This document shows positions 1 to 10,354 of a DNA stretch of 64,000 bases, piece after piece. The stretch covers positions 7,832,089 through 7,896,088 of the forward strand of contig OX365956.1 in the NCBI GenBank assembly GCA_947247005.1. The letters run 5' to 3'. Positions within the stretch are counted from its first letter, which is position 1. Each line of letters opens with the position of its first letter. This stretch comes from Spisula solida (Eukaryota > Mollusca > Bivalvia > Venerida > Mactridae). The notes under the pieces are model-generated. The model was not told where the DNA came from. It made no database searches and worked only from the letters and a program-made list of their open reading frames with translations. The position numbers and the translations under genes were made by a program.

Positions 1-829
1 TTAGTGATAAAGTTTTTGCATGATAAATGCAATTCAGTCACTTTGATGGCCGACGAAGTCGATATAATACGTTTCTATATTTGCAAACATCCCATTTTCT
101 GCCTTAATAATCTTTTTTTAAACATAAACTTTTTGGCGCTAAATTTAAACAATATTCCACAGGGACTGGCAATGCTTTTGGTGGTATAAAACCAATACTT
201 TCTGTTTTTGAAAGCCTACATTTACAAGGGGGACCGGGTCTGAATATACTAAGACAAGACCTTAATCAGGTGGTATCACTTATTCTGTTAATAACATATC
301 CGAGAGTGCAGACTGGAGACATAGGTCTGCAAAATATTTCATTTGCAGATCTGAGTGCAGACTGCAGATGTACGTGCCAAGTTCACGCTACCTTAAAGAC
401 TGAATCATTGCGTCCATATATACGTTCAGTACGCTACAGTCAATTTTAAAACACAGGCTACCACCCTCATACGCGGTTTCAGGAGGGAACTTGGGATCTA
501 GACCCCCGATTGGCTTGACAGAAATGTGATTATAATTAATACATGTACATTGAGACTGATTTGTCAATTATATGAGTCCGTCCGGACAAAGCTATGGGGA
601 AAATGTTGGTTGACCCCCCCCCCCCGGTAAAAACACTGCTGGTACACGCTTGACAGCTTAATGGTATTGCTAGTCACGACTGATGTATAGATGTACAACG
701 ACCTTCGAAATATGGCCCTCGGTCGAGTCCATTTGCTAAGGTTGAAACGATATTTACCGTTATTTTTCTGGTATATCATGAATATATAATTTATTAAACT
801 TGATATATTTGATGTACTTGATCTATATT

Positions 830-912
830 TTAACCTGAGAGAGTGGTTAACGTGTAATATACAAAAAAATCGTTTTATGTGGGTTGTAGGTTCGAATCCG
901 CTACTAAACTAG
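830..912 (+). repeat. tRNA-like remnant (A/B-box pair), repeated at about 4744-4826
   Basis: The sequence contains an A-box-like stretch (gagagtggttaacgtg) and, about 35 bases later, the B-box-like ggttcgaatcc. No acceptor-stem pairing is visible, so this is more likely a decayed tRNA-derived SINE head than a working tRNA gene. The duplication copy has the same sequence. Confidence 0.35.
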
Positions 913-1017
913 TACAAAATTATATTATCGTAATACAAAATGTACATGCATATTTAAGAACTGTATTAATGGTAAAATTATGTTTTATGTTTAATACAAA
1001 TTTGCTCTGTTTCATTT

Positions 1018-1626
1018 GAGCCAGTCTCCAGGAAACCCGGCTATTTTGACGAAAAAAAATTGAGATTTTTTATTATTTACAAGGATAATCTTCATGAAAC
1101 AAAATGCATAAGAAATTTTGTTAGTATCTTGATTTTTAAGGAAGTAACATCTGTTTTGTAGAGGCCCTATTCAGAGCCTTTTAGTGTGACGTCGCGAACG
1201 TCATTCAAACATTATTCGACGTCGTCGTAACAAGAACTTTATAAATACTGTACAGCATTTGATCAATTCTTGACATAAATTGTTCCAAATGGTATCAAGT
1301 TTTAGAATGATATTTTAAGTTTTAAAATGTACATCCAAATTGTAAACGTTCACATTTAGAGAAAGGCTACTACTGTTTTAAACAACTTACTCCTCGTTTT
1401 TCTCAATCAGAGTACTTTTCTGAAATTGGTCGCCATAGCAACAAAGTAAGTGATTTCCAAATAATTCATTAGAAATTTTAAAGCTAAGATATAGTAATAT
1501 ATGGATAAATGACTTAAAATTGAATCTATAGATAAGTCATTTTTTCTTATATGAAAGCTTTTTTAAAACCTTGTTACATGCAGTAATTACATAATGTCAA
1601 AATAGCAGTTTCCTGGAGACTGGCTC
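1018..1626. mobile_element. 609-bp inverted-repeat element (MITE-like), copy in duplication 1
   Basis: The left end starts gagccagtctccaggaaac and the right end is its reverse complement, gtttcctggagactggctc. The similarity runs inward for about 33 bases with small mismatches (ctattttgac on both sides). Both flanks read attt immediately outside the termini, which suggests a 4-bp target duplication. There is no transposase frame, so the element is non-autonomous. A 4-bp duplication is known from Chapaev/CMC and piggyBac-type elements, but the superfamily cannot be fixed here. Confidence 0.8.
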
Positions 1627-1802
1627 ATTTATATTACTTTTAATCCGCTCTGAATGAAATTCGGGTTGAATTACAAATTTTCCTCTTTGATTTCACTGGG
1701 ATGATTTCAGTGTATACAAATGTACAAAGGAAACAGATCTATTTTAGAAATGTATATTAGATATATGCGTAGATGTTTTATTTAGCAAATAAAAATATTT
1801 TC

Positions 1803-1888
1803 AAAACGGGTGGGATTCGATCCCGAGCAAATATATTGATTTTATATCTATAAGCAGTAGCTTAGCCAACTATGCCAAGGAGGACGAT
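1803..1888 (-). repeat. tRNA-like remnant on the minus strand, repeated at about 5722-5807
   Basis: On the minus strand a stretch reading catagttggctaagctact is followed by a long insert-like spacer and then gggatcgaatccc, a B-box-like T-arm. The acceptor stem does not close well. It is best read as a SINE head or tRNA pseudogene and is present in both duplication copies. Confidence 0.35.
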
Positions 1889-2489
1889 ATAAGTTGTAAT
1901 TTCAAATATGTGCTTCTATTCTGAGTGGTGAAATACATCCCCTTTAATTACCTGGATTATTTTATTATTAAAAGTACAGTTACGCCCGAATGATTGTGGT
2001 TTATCTATATAATTATGCAGTTGTATTTGTGATTATGTGAATTATCCAGCCACTTTTCTGAGAATTTCATATCATTCCGTTTCAATCAGGATTATGTTTG
2101 TATTACTTTTTCGGCGACATGATATGATCATAAACAAAGATCGATTGCTTCACAAGTTTTCATGCACGTGTCAGTGGCATCCAAGTAATGCCGTACAATT
2201 AGACGCTATAATATACCCAGTGGTTACTAAGATAGTCACATTTTTAATAAGGATAGTAATGTAAAATAGTAGTGTGGCCGGCCTCCGCGTTATAGGATTC
2301 TATGACAAAGCTTCGTATGAGAATCACCAACAACAACGAACATATGATGCTGACAGTATATATAGCATAAATTGCTATGCACATGAGATAAATTTCATCT
2401 AAGCGTTGAGTAAGAAGATATGAGAACAGTCCTATTCTTTCTGGATCACCCTTCGTTCAACACTTGTAAGCAAAGACTTTTCAAGACCT

Positions 2490-2697
2490 CGGTACGGGGA
2501 GTTCACTGCGTCGGATAAGATTTGATTTGGAAAGGTATCGTCACGTGTGAAATGGTGTGAAAATTGTTGTGCAAATCTATTTTTATTATGTGGCTACGTT
2601 TAGTTTACGTTATATGCCCCGGGGTAGGAAATATTACAAAGGAAAGATGAAAACATTTTAATTTATGATATATCTAATTCAAATTATAGCCAAGTAA
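2490..2697 (+). repeat. Left arm of an inverted repeat inside copy 1
   Basis: This arm, which includes the motif tatgccccggggtaggaaat, returns in reverse complement at 3485-3706 with moderate divergence. Together the two arms bracket 2698-3484 as a stem and loop. The same left arm is present in copy 2 at about 6408-6614, but no right arm follows there. Confidence 0.8.
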
Positions 2698-2971
2698 GAT
2701 GTCAATTTTATCCTTATAATGACTTAGAAGTGCATATTTTAAGGGCATCGGACTGTGAGCGTAGCATGACCGTGCGACCACATACACGCGTCAAGGGGGC
2801 TTGTTTGTCCCTAACAAGAGACAAACAGAAATAAAAACGTAAGGCGATGCTGCTGAGACAAAGACGAGCTCCATGGCCATCCCCTCTTAGGAAGAAGGGG
2901 TGTAGGGAACAACCACAGAGCAAGTCAAGCAAAACAGACTACGCCAAACGCTTGAAATTTGGATGACCCAT

Positions 2972-3303
2972 GTTTATTTTGTTTATTTGCTTTTATTTAT
3001 CCTCGCCACCGGATAATCCATATGGGCGAGGCCCCCAGAAGAGGTTAGTCACTTTAGTGTTTGGGGGATAGTGCATGATACAGAAGATGCTCCAGTTCCA
3101 GAAGCATCCCTGGTTCTTTTACGTGCCGATGTAAAGCATCATACACGGGACCTCGCTTAACGTCTCGTCCGAAAGACTGTTAGTAAGTTTAGTTATGTTA
3201 GGTGGGAAACACTGAAAAGCATTTCTATTTTGAGCGTCTGGAGTAGGGATCGAACCCACAACCTTCAGATCAGCAGTCAGTAGCCCTTACCACTAGACCA
3301 CTT
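2972..3303 (-). mobile_element. SINE family A, copy 1 (with empty site in copy 2)
   Basis: Read on the minus strand, the element opens with a tRNA-like head: A-box-like tggtctagtggtaaggg and B-box-like ggttcgatccc. It continues through a body shared with 8385-9016 and 10355-10692 and ends in an A-rich tail (gataaataaaagcaaataaa). It is flanked by gacccat (2965-2971) and gtcccat (3304-3310), a slightly degraded 7-bp target duplication. The matching place in the inverted inner segment near 6787 has a single gggtcat, so this is a clean empty site. Confidence 0.85.
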
Positions 3304-3484
3304 GTCCCATTACGAAACATACACTTTATATACGACTGCTAAATGACTGAACGTGGATTTCATTTCGTGGATGCATTGATAAATATGTATGTCAGACAAT
3401 TCGAACCTTGCAATAAATGTGATGAATTTTAATGAAACGATTACGCCTGAATTAAATTTTTTATTGTCCAAATTTCGTTACACT

Positions 3485-3706
3485 TGGCTATAAATTGAAT
3501 TAGATATATCATAAATAAGAACTAATCAGGCTATGTTTTCATCTTCCCTTTGTAATATTTCCTACCCCGGGGCATATAACGTAAACCAAACGTAGCCACA
3601 TAATATAAAAAGATTTGCACAGTTTTTTTCACACCATTTTACAATTGACGACACTTGTCCAAATCAAACCTTACCAGGACGCAGTGATCGCCCCTTACCG
3701 AGGTAG
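3485..3706 (-). repeat. Right arm of the inverted repeat
   Basis: Reverse complement of 2490-2697, with scattered substitutions and small indels. Its divergence from the left arm is clearly greater than that between the two direct-duplication copies, so the foldback structure is older than the duplication. About 205 bases to the right (3707-3912) show nothing recognisable. Confidence 0.78.
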
Positions 3707-3912
3707 GATGAGATTGTCTCCACGTTTCCCATGGTTTCACATTCAGGAGTGTTACAATATTATACGAGCGACTGCTGTCTGTTAATGTGACAGAAGCCCC
3801 AGCAACAGAAAAAGAGAATTTGATGTGAATTTTACTAGCTGCATGGGCGGATCATGACACACGTCATGACATAGACGTGGTTACTTTTAATTAGTTTTAA
3901 TAGTTGCTATTA

Positions 3913-6614
3913 TTAGTGATAAAGTTTTTGCATGATAAATGCAATTCAGTCACTTTGATGGCCGACGAAGTCGATATAATACGTTTCTATATTTGCAAAC
4001 ATCCCATTTTCTGCCTTAATAATCTTTTTTTAAACATAAACTTTTTGGCGCTAAATTTAAACAATATTCCACAGGGACTGGCAATGCTTTTGGTGGTATA
4101 AAACCAATACTTTCTGTTTTTGAAAGCCTACATTTACAAGGGGGACCGGGTCTGAATATACTAAGACAAGACCTTAATCAGGTGGTATCACTTATTCTGT
4201 TAATAACATATCCGAGAGTGCAGACTGGAGACATAGGTCTGCAAAATATTTCATTTGCAGATCTGAGTGCAGACTGCAGATGTACGTGCCAAGTTCACGC
4301 TACCTTAAAGACTGAATCATTGCGTCCATATATACGTTCAGTACGCTACAGTCAATTTTAAAACACAGGCTACCACCCTCATACGCGGTTTCAGGAGGGA
4401 ACTTGGGATCTAGACCCCCGATTGGCTTGACAGAAATGTGATTATAATTAATACATGTACATTGAGACTGATTTGTCAATTATATGAGTCCGTCCGGACA
4501 AAGCTATGGGGAAAATGTTGGTTGACCCCCCCCCCCCCCGGTAAAAACACTGCTGGTACACGCTTGACAGCTTAATGGTATTGCTAGTCACGACTGATGT
4601 ATAGATGTACAACGACCTTCGAAATATGGCCCTCGGTCGAGTCCATTTGCTAAGGTTGAAACGATATTTACCGTTATTTTTCTGGTATATCATGAATATA
4701 TAATTTATTAAACTTGATATATTTGATGTACTTGATCTATATTTTAACCTGAGAGAGTGGTTAACGTGTAATATACAAAAAAATCGTTTTATGTGGGTTG
4801 TAGGTTCGAATCCGCTACTAAACTAGTACAAAATTATATTATCGTAATACAAAATGTACATGCATATTTAAGAACTGTATTAATGGTAAAATTATGTTTT
4901 ATGTTTAATACAAATTTGCTCTGTTTCATTTGAGCCAGTCTCCAGGAAACCCGGCTATTTTGACGAAAAAAAATTGAGATTTTTTATTATTTACAAGGAT
5001 AATCTTCATGAAACAAAATGCATAAGAAATTTTGTTAGTATCTTGATTTTTAAGGAAGTAACATCTGTTTTGTAGAGGCCCTATTCAGAGCCTTTTAGTG
5101 TGACGTCGCGAACGTCATTCAAACATTATTCGACGTCGTCGTAACAAGAACTTTATAAATACTGTACAGCATTTGATCAATTCTTGACATAAATTGTTCC
5201 AAATGGTATCAAGTTTTAGAATGATATTTTAAGTTTTAAAATGTACATCCAAATTGTAAACGTTCACATTTAGAGAAAGGCTACTACTGTTTTAAACAAC
5301 TTACTCCTCGTTTTTCTCAATCAGAGTACTTTTCTGAAATTGGTCGCCATAGCAACAAAGTAAGTGATTTCCAAATAATTCATTAGAAATTTTAAAGCTA
5401 AGATATAGTAATATAATTATGGATAAATGACTTAAAATTGAATCTATAGATAAGTCATTTTTTCTTATATGAAAGCTTTTTTAAAACCTTGTTACATGCA
5501 GTAATTACATAATGTCAAAATAGCAGTTTCCTGGAGACTGGCTCATTTATATTACTTTTAATCCGCTCTGAATGAAATTCGGGTTGAATTACAAATTTTC
5601 CTCTTTGATTTCACTGGGATGATTTCAGTGTAAACAAATGTACAAAGGAAACAGATCTATTTTAGAAATGTATATTAGATATATGCGTAGATGTTTTATT
5701 TAGCAAATAAAAATATTTTCAAAACGGGTGGGATTCGATCCCGAGCAAATATATTGATTTTATATCTATAAGCAGTAGCTTAGCCAACTATGCCAAGGAG
5801 GACGATATAAGTTGTAATTTCAAATATGTGCTTCTATTCTGAGTGGTGAAATACATCCCCTTTAATTACCTGGATTATTTTATTATTAAAAGTACAGTTA
5901 CGCCCGAATGATTGTGGTTTATCTATATAATTATGCAGTTGTATTTGTGATTATGTGAATTATCCAGCCACTTTTCTGAGAATTTCATATCATTCCGTTT
6001 CAATCAGGATTATGTTTGTATTACTTTTTCGGCGACATGATATGATCATAAACAAAGATCGATTGCTTCACAAGTTTTCATGCACGTGTCAGTGGCATCC
6101 AAGTAATGCCGTACAATTAGACGCTATAATATACCCAGTGGTTACTAAGATAGTCACATTTTTAATAAGGATAGTAATGTAAAATAGTAGTGTGGCCGGC
6201 CTCCGCGTTATAGGATTCTATGACAAAGCTTCGTATGAGAATCACCAACAACAACGAACATATGATGCTGACAGTATATATAGCATAAATTGCTATGCAC
6301 ATGAGATAAATTTCATCTAAGCGTTGAGTAAGAAGATATGAGAACAGTCCTATTCTTTCTGGATCACCCTTCGTTCAACACTTGTAAGCAAAGACTTTTC
6401 AAGACCTCGGTACGGGGAGTTCACTGCGTCGGATAAGATTTGATTTGGAAAGGTATCGTCACGTGTGAAATGGTGTGAAAATTGTTGTGCAAATCTATTT
6501 TTATTATGTGGCTACGTTTAGTTTACGTTATATGCCCCGGGGTAGGAAATATTACAAAGGAAAGATGAAAACATTTTAATTTATGATATATCTAATTCAA
6601 ATTATAGCCAAGTA
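3913..6614 (+). repeat. Direct duplication, copy 2
   Basis: Second copy of 1-2696 in the same orientation. Match to copy 1 stops abruptly at about 6614, in the sequence ttatagccaagt. Copy 1 then continues with taagatgtc and copy 2 with ataacgaca. The 205 bases before this copy (about 3707-3912) have no counterpart in the window, but they could match sequence to the left of it. Confidence 0.93.
4932..5544. mobile_element. Same inverted-repeat element, copy in duplication 2
   Basis: Counterpart of 1018-1626, carried along by the segmental duplication and not inserted independently: flanks and interior match, apart from four extra bases near 5415. Termini and attt flanks are unchanged. Confidence 0.8.
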
Positions 6615-7073
6615 TAACGACATTTGGACAATATAGTGTTTAATTCAGACGTAATCGTTTCATTAAAATTCATCACATTTATTGCAAGGTTCAAATTGTC
6701 TAACATACATATTTATCAATGCATCCACGAAATGAAGTCCACGTTCAGTCATTTAGCAGTCGTATATAAAGTGTATGTTTCGTAATGGGTCATCCAAATT
6801 TCAAGCGTTTGGCGTAGTCTGTTTTGCTTGACTTGCTCTGTGGTTGTTTCCCTACACCCCTTCTTCCCTCCTAGAAAAGAAGGGGTGGCCATGGAGCTCG
6901 TCTTTGTCTCAGCAGCATCGCCTTACGTTTTTATTTCTGTTTGTCTCTTGCTAGGGACAAACAAGCCCCTTTGACGCGTGTATGTGGTCGCACGGTCATG
7001 CTACGCTCACAGTCCGATGCCCTTAAAATATGCATTTCTAAGTCGTCATTATAAAGATATAAGTGACATCTTA
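6615..7073 (-). repeat. Inner segment, inverted relative to 2698-3484
   Basis: This stretch matches the reverse complement of 2698-3484 once the SINE at 2972-3310 is removed (about 448 versus 459 bases). The paired sequences are diverged by perhaps a tenth, with indels. In copy 2 the segment follows the left arm in flipped orientation, as expected if recombination between the two inverted arms turned the loop over. Homology ends at about 7073, after gacatctta. The short open frame on the minus strand at 2714-2932 belongs to this repeat and is not a gene. Confidence 0.8.
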
Positions 7074-7392
7074 TAATAATTACTTATTTATCTAAATGCA
7101 GAAGTTACAAAAAACTATGAAAAGTATAAAAGACAAAACCTTATACAGTTTCGACATACTCTAAAATCATTTAATTTCAGTTGGACTAAAGTTCGTGGTT
7201 TTGGTAAAAAAGATCATCATGTGTGGGTACATAATTTGAAGTATTTCAGATTTCATAAAAAAGCACAAGGTCAAAATTCACATAAATTACAAGAAATCAT
7301 TCAGAAAGTTATGTTCCCTTTTTAGATATAGCACCCACACATATTGAACTGTCACCGTTTAAATACTGTCACTTTTATCCTATAATGGCGCG
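7074..7392. other. Unassigned AT-rich stretch
   Basis: Non-repetitive AT-rich sequence between the end of the duplication and the microsatellite. I see no open frame, splice-signal pair or terminal repeat in it. Confidence 0.6.
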
Positions 7393-7732
7393 GTAGGTAG
7401 GTAGGTAGGTAGGTAGGTAGGTAGGTAGGTAGGTAGGTAGGTAGGTAGGTAGGTAGGTAGGTAGGTAGGTAGGTAGGTAGGTAGGTAGGTAGGTAGGTAG
7501 GTAGGTAGGTAGGTAGGTAGGTAGGTAGGTAGGTAGGTAGGTAGGTAGGTAGGTAGGTAGGTAGGTAGGTAGGTAGGTAGGTAGGTAGGTAGGTAGGTAG
7601 GTAGGTAGGTAGGTAGGTAGGTAGGTAGGTAGGTAGGTAGGTAGGTAGGTAGGTAGGTAGGTAGGTAGGTAGGTAGGTAGGTAGGTAGGTAGGTAGGTAG
7701 GTAGGTAGGTAGGTAGGTAGGTAGGTAGGTAG
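7393..7732. repeat. (GTAG)n tetranucleotide microsatellite, about 85 uninterrupted units
   Basis: Perfect GTAG repetition for 340 bases with no interruption visible. The complementary strand is CTAC, which gives open frames in all three minus frames (repeating Leu-Pro-Thr-Tyr). These are artefacts of a 4-base unit and not genes. An uninterrupted array of this length points to a recent expansion and probably high length variation between individuals. Confidence 0.98.
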
Positions 7733-7754
7733 CATTTTGTTCTTGCCTGTGTCG

Positions 7755-8018
7755 CCAGATAAACCAGCATGATTGGATACTCACAGCATGATTATAACAT
7801 GGCGGATGTATATTTATGTTTTGTAGGTATATTCACAAACTACAGTTAAATAGTTTCAGTTTCTTGAAAGTAACTAACCATTCTTCAATGTTCAATCTTC
7901 AATGCAGCATCAGAAGGTAGAAATTAGACAAATTGGCCGAAAATCGGATGTATACCGAAACATACATCAGCCATGCTGTATTCATGTTGTGATTATTCAA
8001 TCATGCTGGTTTATCTGG
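7755..8018. mobile_element. MITE with 20-bp terminal inverted repeats (family M1, copy 1)
   Basis: The left end ccagataaaccagcatgatt is the reverse complement of the right end aatcatgctggtttatctgg. A second copy is at 62636-62854, with related internal text (catgaaactgaaac, atacatccgcca). There is no coding capacity. I could not see a convincing target duplication. Termini beginning CAG are common in hAT-type elements, but that assignment is only suggestive. The element begins 22 bases after the GTAG array. Confidence 0.85.
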
Positions 8019-8384
8019 GTAAAAAGGGTGTGCTCCAGACATGTTAGACTTAAGACTGTTTATATACCGGTATGTAGGCGATGCGGTTTTTTACTTGTTA
8101 CTCGCTTTGAAATGGTTCATTAATGAGTTATAGTTTGTTAGATTATGTAACACGTTGCTTAACTACCAAATAAATATACGCACAGACGATTATGAAAGAC
8201 ACGTTTTAATTTATTTTTCTACAAACCATTTAACATTAATTAACGGAAAGTTTGGAATCACAATAAAACGGAAATAACACTCTAGCTGGTTGCTAGTATG
8301 TTTGTTTAATTTTGCCCACAGTATTTCAGTCATATGGAGACTACCCAATCACAAGTTCCTGTCATCCACCGACTCAGATGTCTA
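8019..8384. other. Unassigned stretch
   Basis: AT-rich sequence between a MITE and a SINE. A short open frame in it has no recognisable protein features, and I see no repeats or splice-signal pairs. Confidence 0.5.
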
Positions 8385-9016
8385 TGCTTTTATTTATCCT
8401 CGCCACCGATAAAACATATGTGCGCAGCCCCCAGAAGAGGCTAGTCACTTTAGTTTTTGGGGATAATAAATATACCAGATTTATATAGCGCCCTTTTCAT
8501 GCGAACGCACGTTCAAAGGCACTTTACCCATGTTGCAGCCACAAGGGCGCAGGTGCATCCTCTACCAGTGCAGATACAGCATGACCTGACCAGAGGGACA
8601 GACTGAGAGAAAGCCCCTGAAGCGAGAGAGAGAGACATGAGATACAGGCATGTCCGGCGCTGCAGAGGTGCGCCTAGCTCTTATTTCGAATAGACAACCT
8701 GGTTCTTTAATGTGCCCGGTGTATAGCACCGATACACAGCTTCCTGGCACTTCCAGATACTTTGCAGACCACACGGCCACATAATGCATGATACTGAATA
8801 TGTTCCAGTTCCAGAAGCATCACCGGTTCTTCTACGTGCTTGATGTAATGCATCATACATGGGACCTAGGTTTTTAAATCTCGTCCGTAAGACTGTTAGG
8901 AATTTTAGTTATGTTAGGTGGGAAACACTGAAAAGCATTTCTGTTTTAATCCGGCTGGAGGTGGGATCGAACCCACAACCTTCGGATCAGTAGCACTCAC
9001 CACTTGTTCACCCCCA
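8385..9016 (-). mobile_element. SINE family A, copy 2, split by another insertion
   Basis: Minus-strand copy of the tRNA-headed SINE: gggttcgatccc near 8960-8975, body with cctaacataactaaaattcc, and tail at about 8387. The body is interrupted at 8468-8785 by an unrelated element. Removing that insertion restores the order of the copy at 2972-3303. The tRNA-like head is slightly shorter than in the other copies. Confidence 0.82.
8468..8780 (-). mobile_element. SINE-like element inserted into a SINE (5-bp target duplication)
   Basis: A 313-bp block interrupts SINE A and is flanked by ataat on both sides (8463-8467 and 8781-8785). On the minus strand its 3' end reads aaagggcgctatataaat. Tails of this kind are shared by many animal SINEs and L2/CR1-like LINEs, from established knowledge; that this one was copied by such a LINE is inference. 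No tRNA box is obvious in the 5' half. The block also contains a short GA-rich run near 8625. Confidence 0.75.
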
Positions 9017-9173
9017 GCCGAACCATTTAATCCATGTTGAGTGTCAATGTGAGTTTCACATAGAAATTGATGCCTGTTGAACCACGGGCATTTTGGTGTT
9101 TATTTGAAATCAGACACCCAATTCTCGTTTGACAGAGACGGAACCCAGTGAAGGTAGAGGTCCTGAAAAGTAA

Positions 9174-9476
9174 TGCACCAGTCAATTGAAACACGCCTCC
9201 CCCAAACCCCGGGTAAGGGCTGGGATTGCGGGGGAACAGTTGCGTGTTTTTACCTTTCCGATGTCACCGCACTGCCGGGTGAGTACGGGGCCTTTGTTAC
9301 GCGCCAAAATAGCAGTGAAATATAGCCGTGAGGAACAGGGCGGTGCAATTTGCGGGGATTTTATCATATGTATGGCCGTGGAGGGGGCAGGGATCGTACC
9401 AAGGGTCTGAAAAAGCAAAAGTAAAAATTCCCGGTATTCCCCGGGTTGGGGGACGTGGTTTCAATTGGCTGGTGCA
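9174..9476. mobile_element. PIF/Harbinger-like MITE with TAA target duplication
   Basis: The left end runs tgcaccagtcaattgaaac and the right end is gtttcaattggctggtgca, its reverse complement with one mismatch. The inverted similarity continues through a C-rich stretch for roughly 50 bases. Both flanks read taa (9171-9173, 9477-9479). A 3-bp TWA duplication is typical of PIF/Harbinger. The interior is GC-rich against an AT-rich background, so open frames on both strands are shadows of base composition. The element is non-autonomous. Confidence 0.83.
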
Positions 9477-9760
9477 TAACAAATATGGAACAAACACGTG
9501 CTACATAACCAACCTTTAATTACTAGTAAAGTAGAGCTCGATCGTTTAATCAAATCATTTAACCGATCCTAGAAATGTTTACAACAAATTAATCCAATCA
9601 ATCACAAAGTTTAACGCGACCTGTATTTATCAGATTGAACAATTAATCAGTTATTGCTAGATCAGCAGTTATCTCAAACTCCTTGTCGTAGTGTGTGATT
9701 TATTTATACTGTCTGAATTCACACTTTGTGAATGAGTTAGTTTACACTAATTTATTTTAG

Positions 9761-9800
9761 TCTATATCGATGGCGAAACAAACTTTGTCCAAGTTGCCAT
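9761..9800 (+). other. Exon-like stretch (weak candidate)
   Basis: A pyrimidine-rich acceptor (ctaatttattttag, with a branch-point-like ctaat) precedes 40 bases that include an ATG and read S-I-S-M-A-K-Q-T-L-S-K-L-P. A consensus donor, gtaagt, follows at once. The peptide matches no family I know. Signals like these arise often by chance, and no partner exon was found nearby. Confidence 0.18.
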
Positions 9801-9818
9801 GTAAGTCTAATTAATTAA

Positions 9819-9937
9819 AGGTCGATTGTGAAACACATTTTTCAAACTTGATATATTAATCACTCTCGACACCTCATTCCTGATGTTATCCATCTCCACG
9901 AGGGTATGAGAGAAGCCATATTCCCATTTATACTGAG
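9819..9937 (-). mobile_element. SINE family B, 3' fragment
   Basis: The fragment shares the 3' text of SINE B (ctcgacacctcattcctgat, then ccacgagggtatgag) with 12472-12859 and 32510-32747. The tRNA-like 5' head is missing: the match stops near 9937, where sequence of the M2 foldback MITE begins. This is either an insertion into the SINE or a truncated copy next to the MITE. Confidence 0.75.
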
Positions 9938-10230
9938 CAATACAACGTGACTTTTGGCTACAGGTCAAAGACGAAATGTGCTTTACTTGGAAAACAAAAA
10001 TAGCCGTTAGTATTTTATTTTATACCGATTTCTATTAAGCATACGCCACGCTAATGGAAGAAATGTAAGCTTTAAACAAATGTAGGATCCTTATCAGCAG
10101 CTGGGCCGTTTTGCCTTGCAACCTGTGAAACCTTCGGAGTGTCGGACTACAGTTTCAAGCCGTCTTTTCCCAAGGTTTCATGGAGTGCTCGGCAAAACGG
10201 CCCACGGAAGCATAACTGATATTGAAATAT
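9938..10230. mobile_element. Foldback MITE family M2, diverged copy
   Basis: Contains aatagccgttagtatttta, tacgccacgctaa and, in the middle, gggccgttttgcc answered by ggcaaaacggccc. The related copies at 28695-28950 and 56863-57125 carry the same blocks in the same order. The inner stem has ggtttcatg against cctgtgaaacc. There is no coding capacity. Confidence 0.7.
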
Positions 10231-10354
10231 TAGTACCTTTTATCACAATTTTCATATGTTAAAGAATTATAAAGAATTTCAATTTGAACGTAAGTTTAAG
10301 ATTTCCGAAAAAGCTTTAATAAAACAGTGCCCTGGTGACCATCATTTAATGGGT

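Larger units (their letters stand above)
1..2696 (+). repeat. Direct duplication, copy 1 (near-identical to 3913-6614)
   Basis: This sequence reappears downstream with an offset that grows from 3912 to 3918 bases through two small length changes: a C-run of 12 versus 14 near 614, and four extra bases near 5415. By eye I saw almost no substitutions across 2.7 kb; one is t versus a near 1713/5632. The duplication is therefore very recent, or it is an allelic assembly duplication. The copy holds a 609-bp inverted-repeat element and two tRNA-like remnants. Its short open frames are duplicated too and have no recognisable protein character. The left edge is cut by the window, so the true unit may be longer. 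Confidence 0.93.

Noticed and set aside
7352..7784. Three long overlapping minus-strand frames coding for repeating Leu-Pro-Thr-Tyr
   Set aside because: They are all translations of the GTAG microsatellite; a 4-base unit keeps every frame open.
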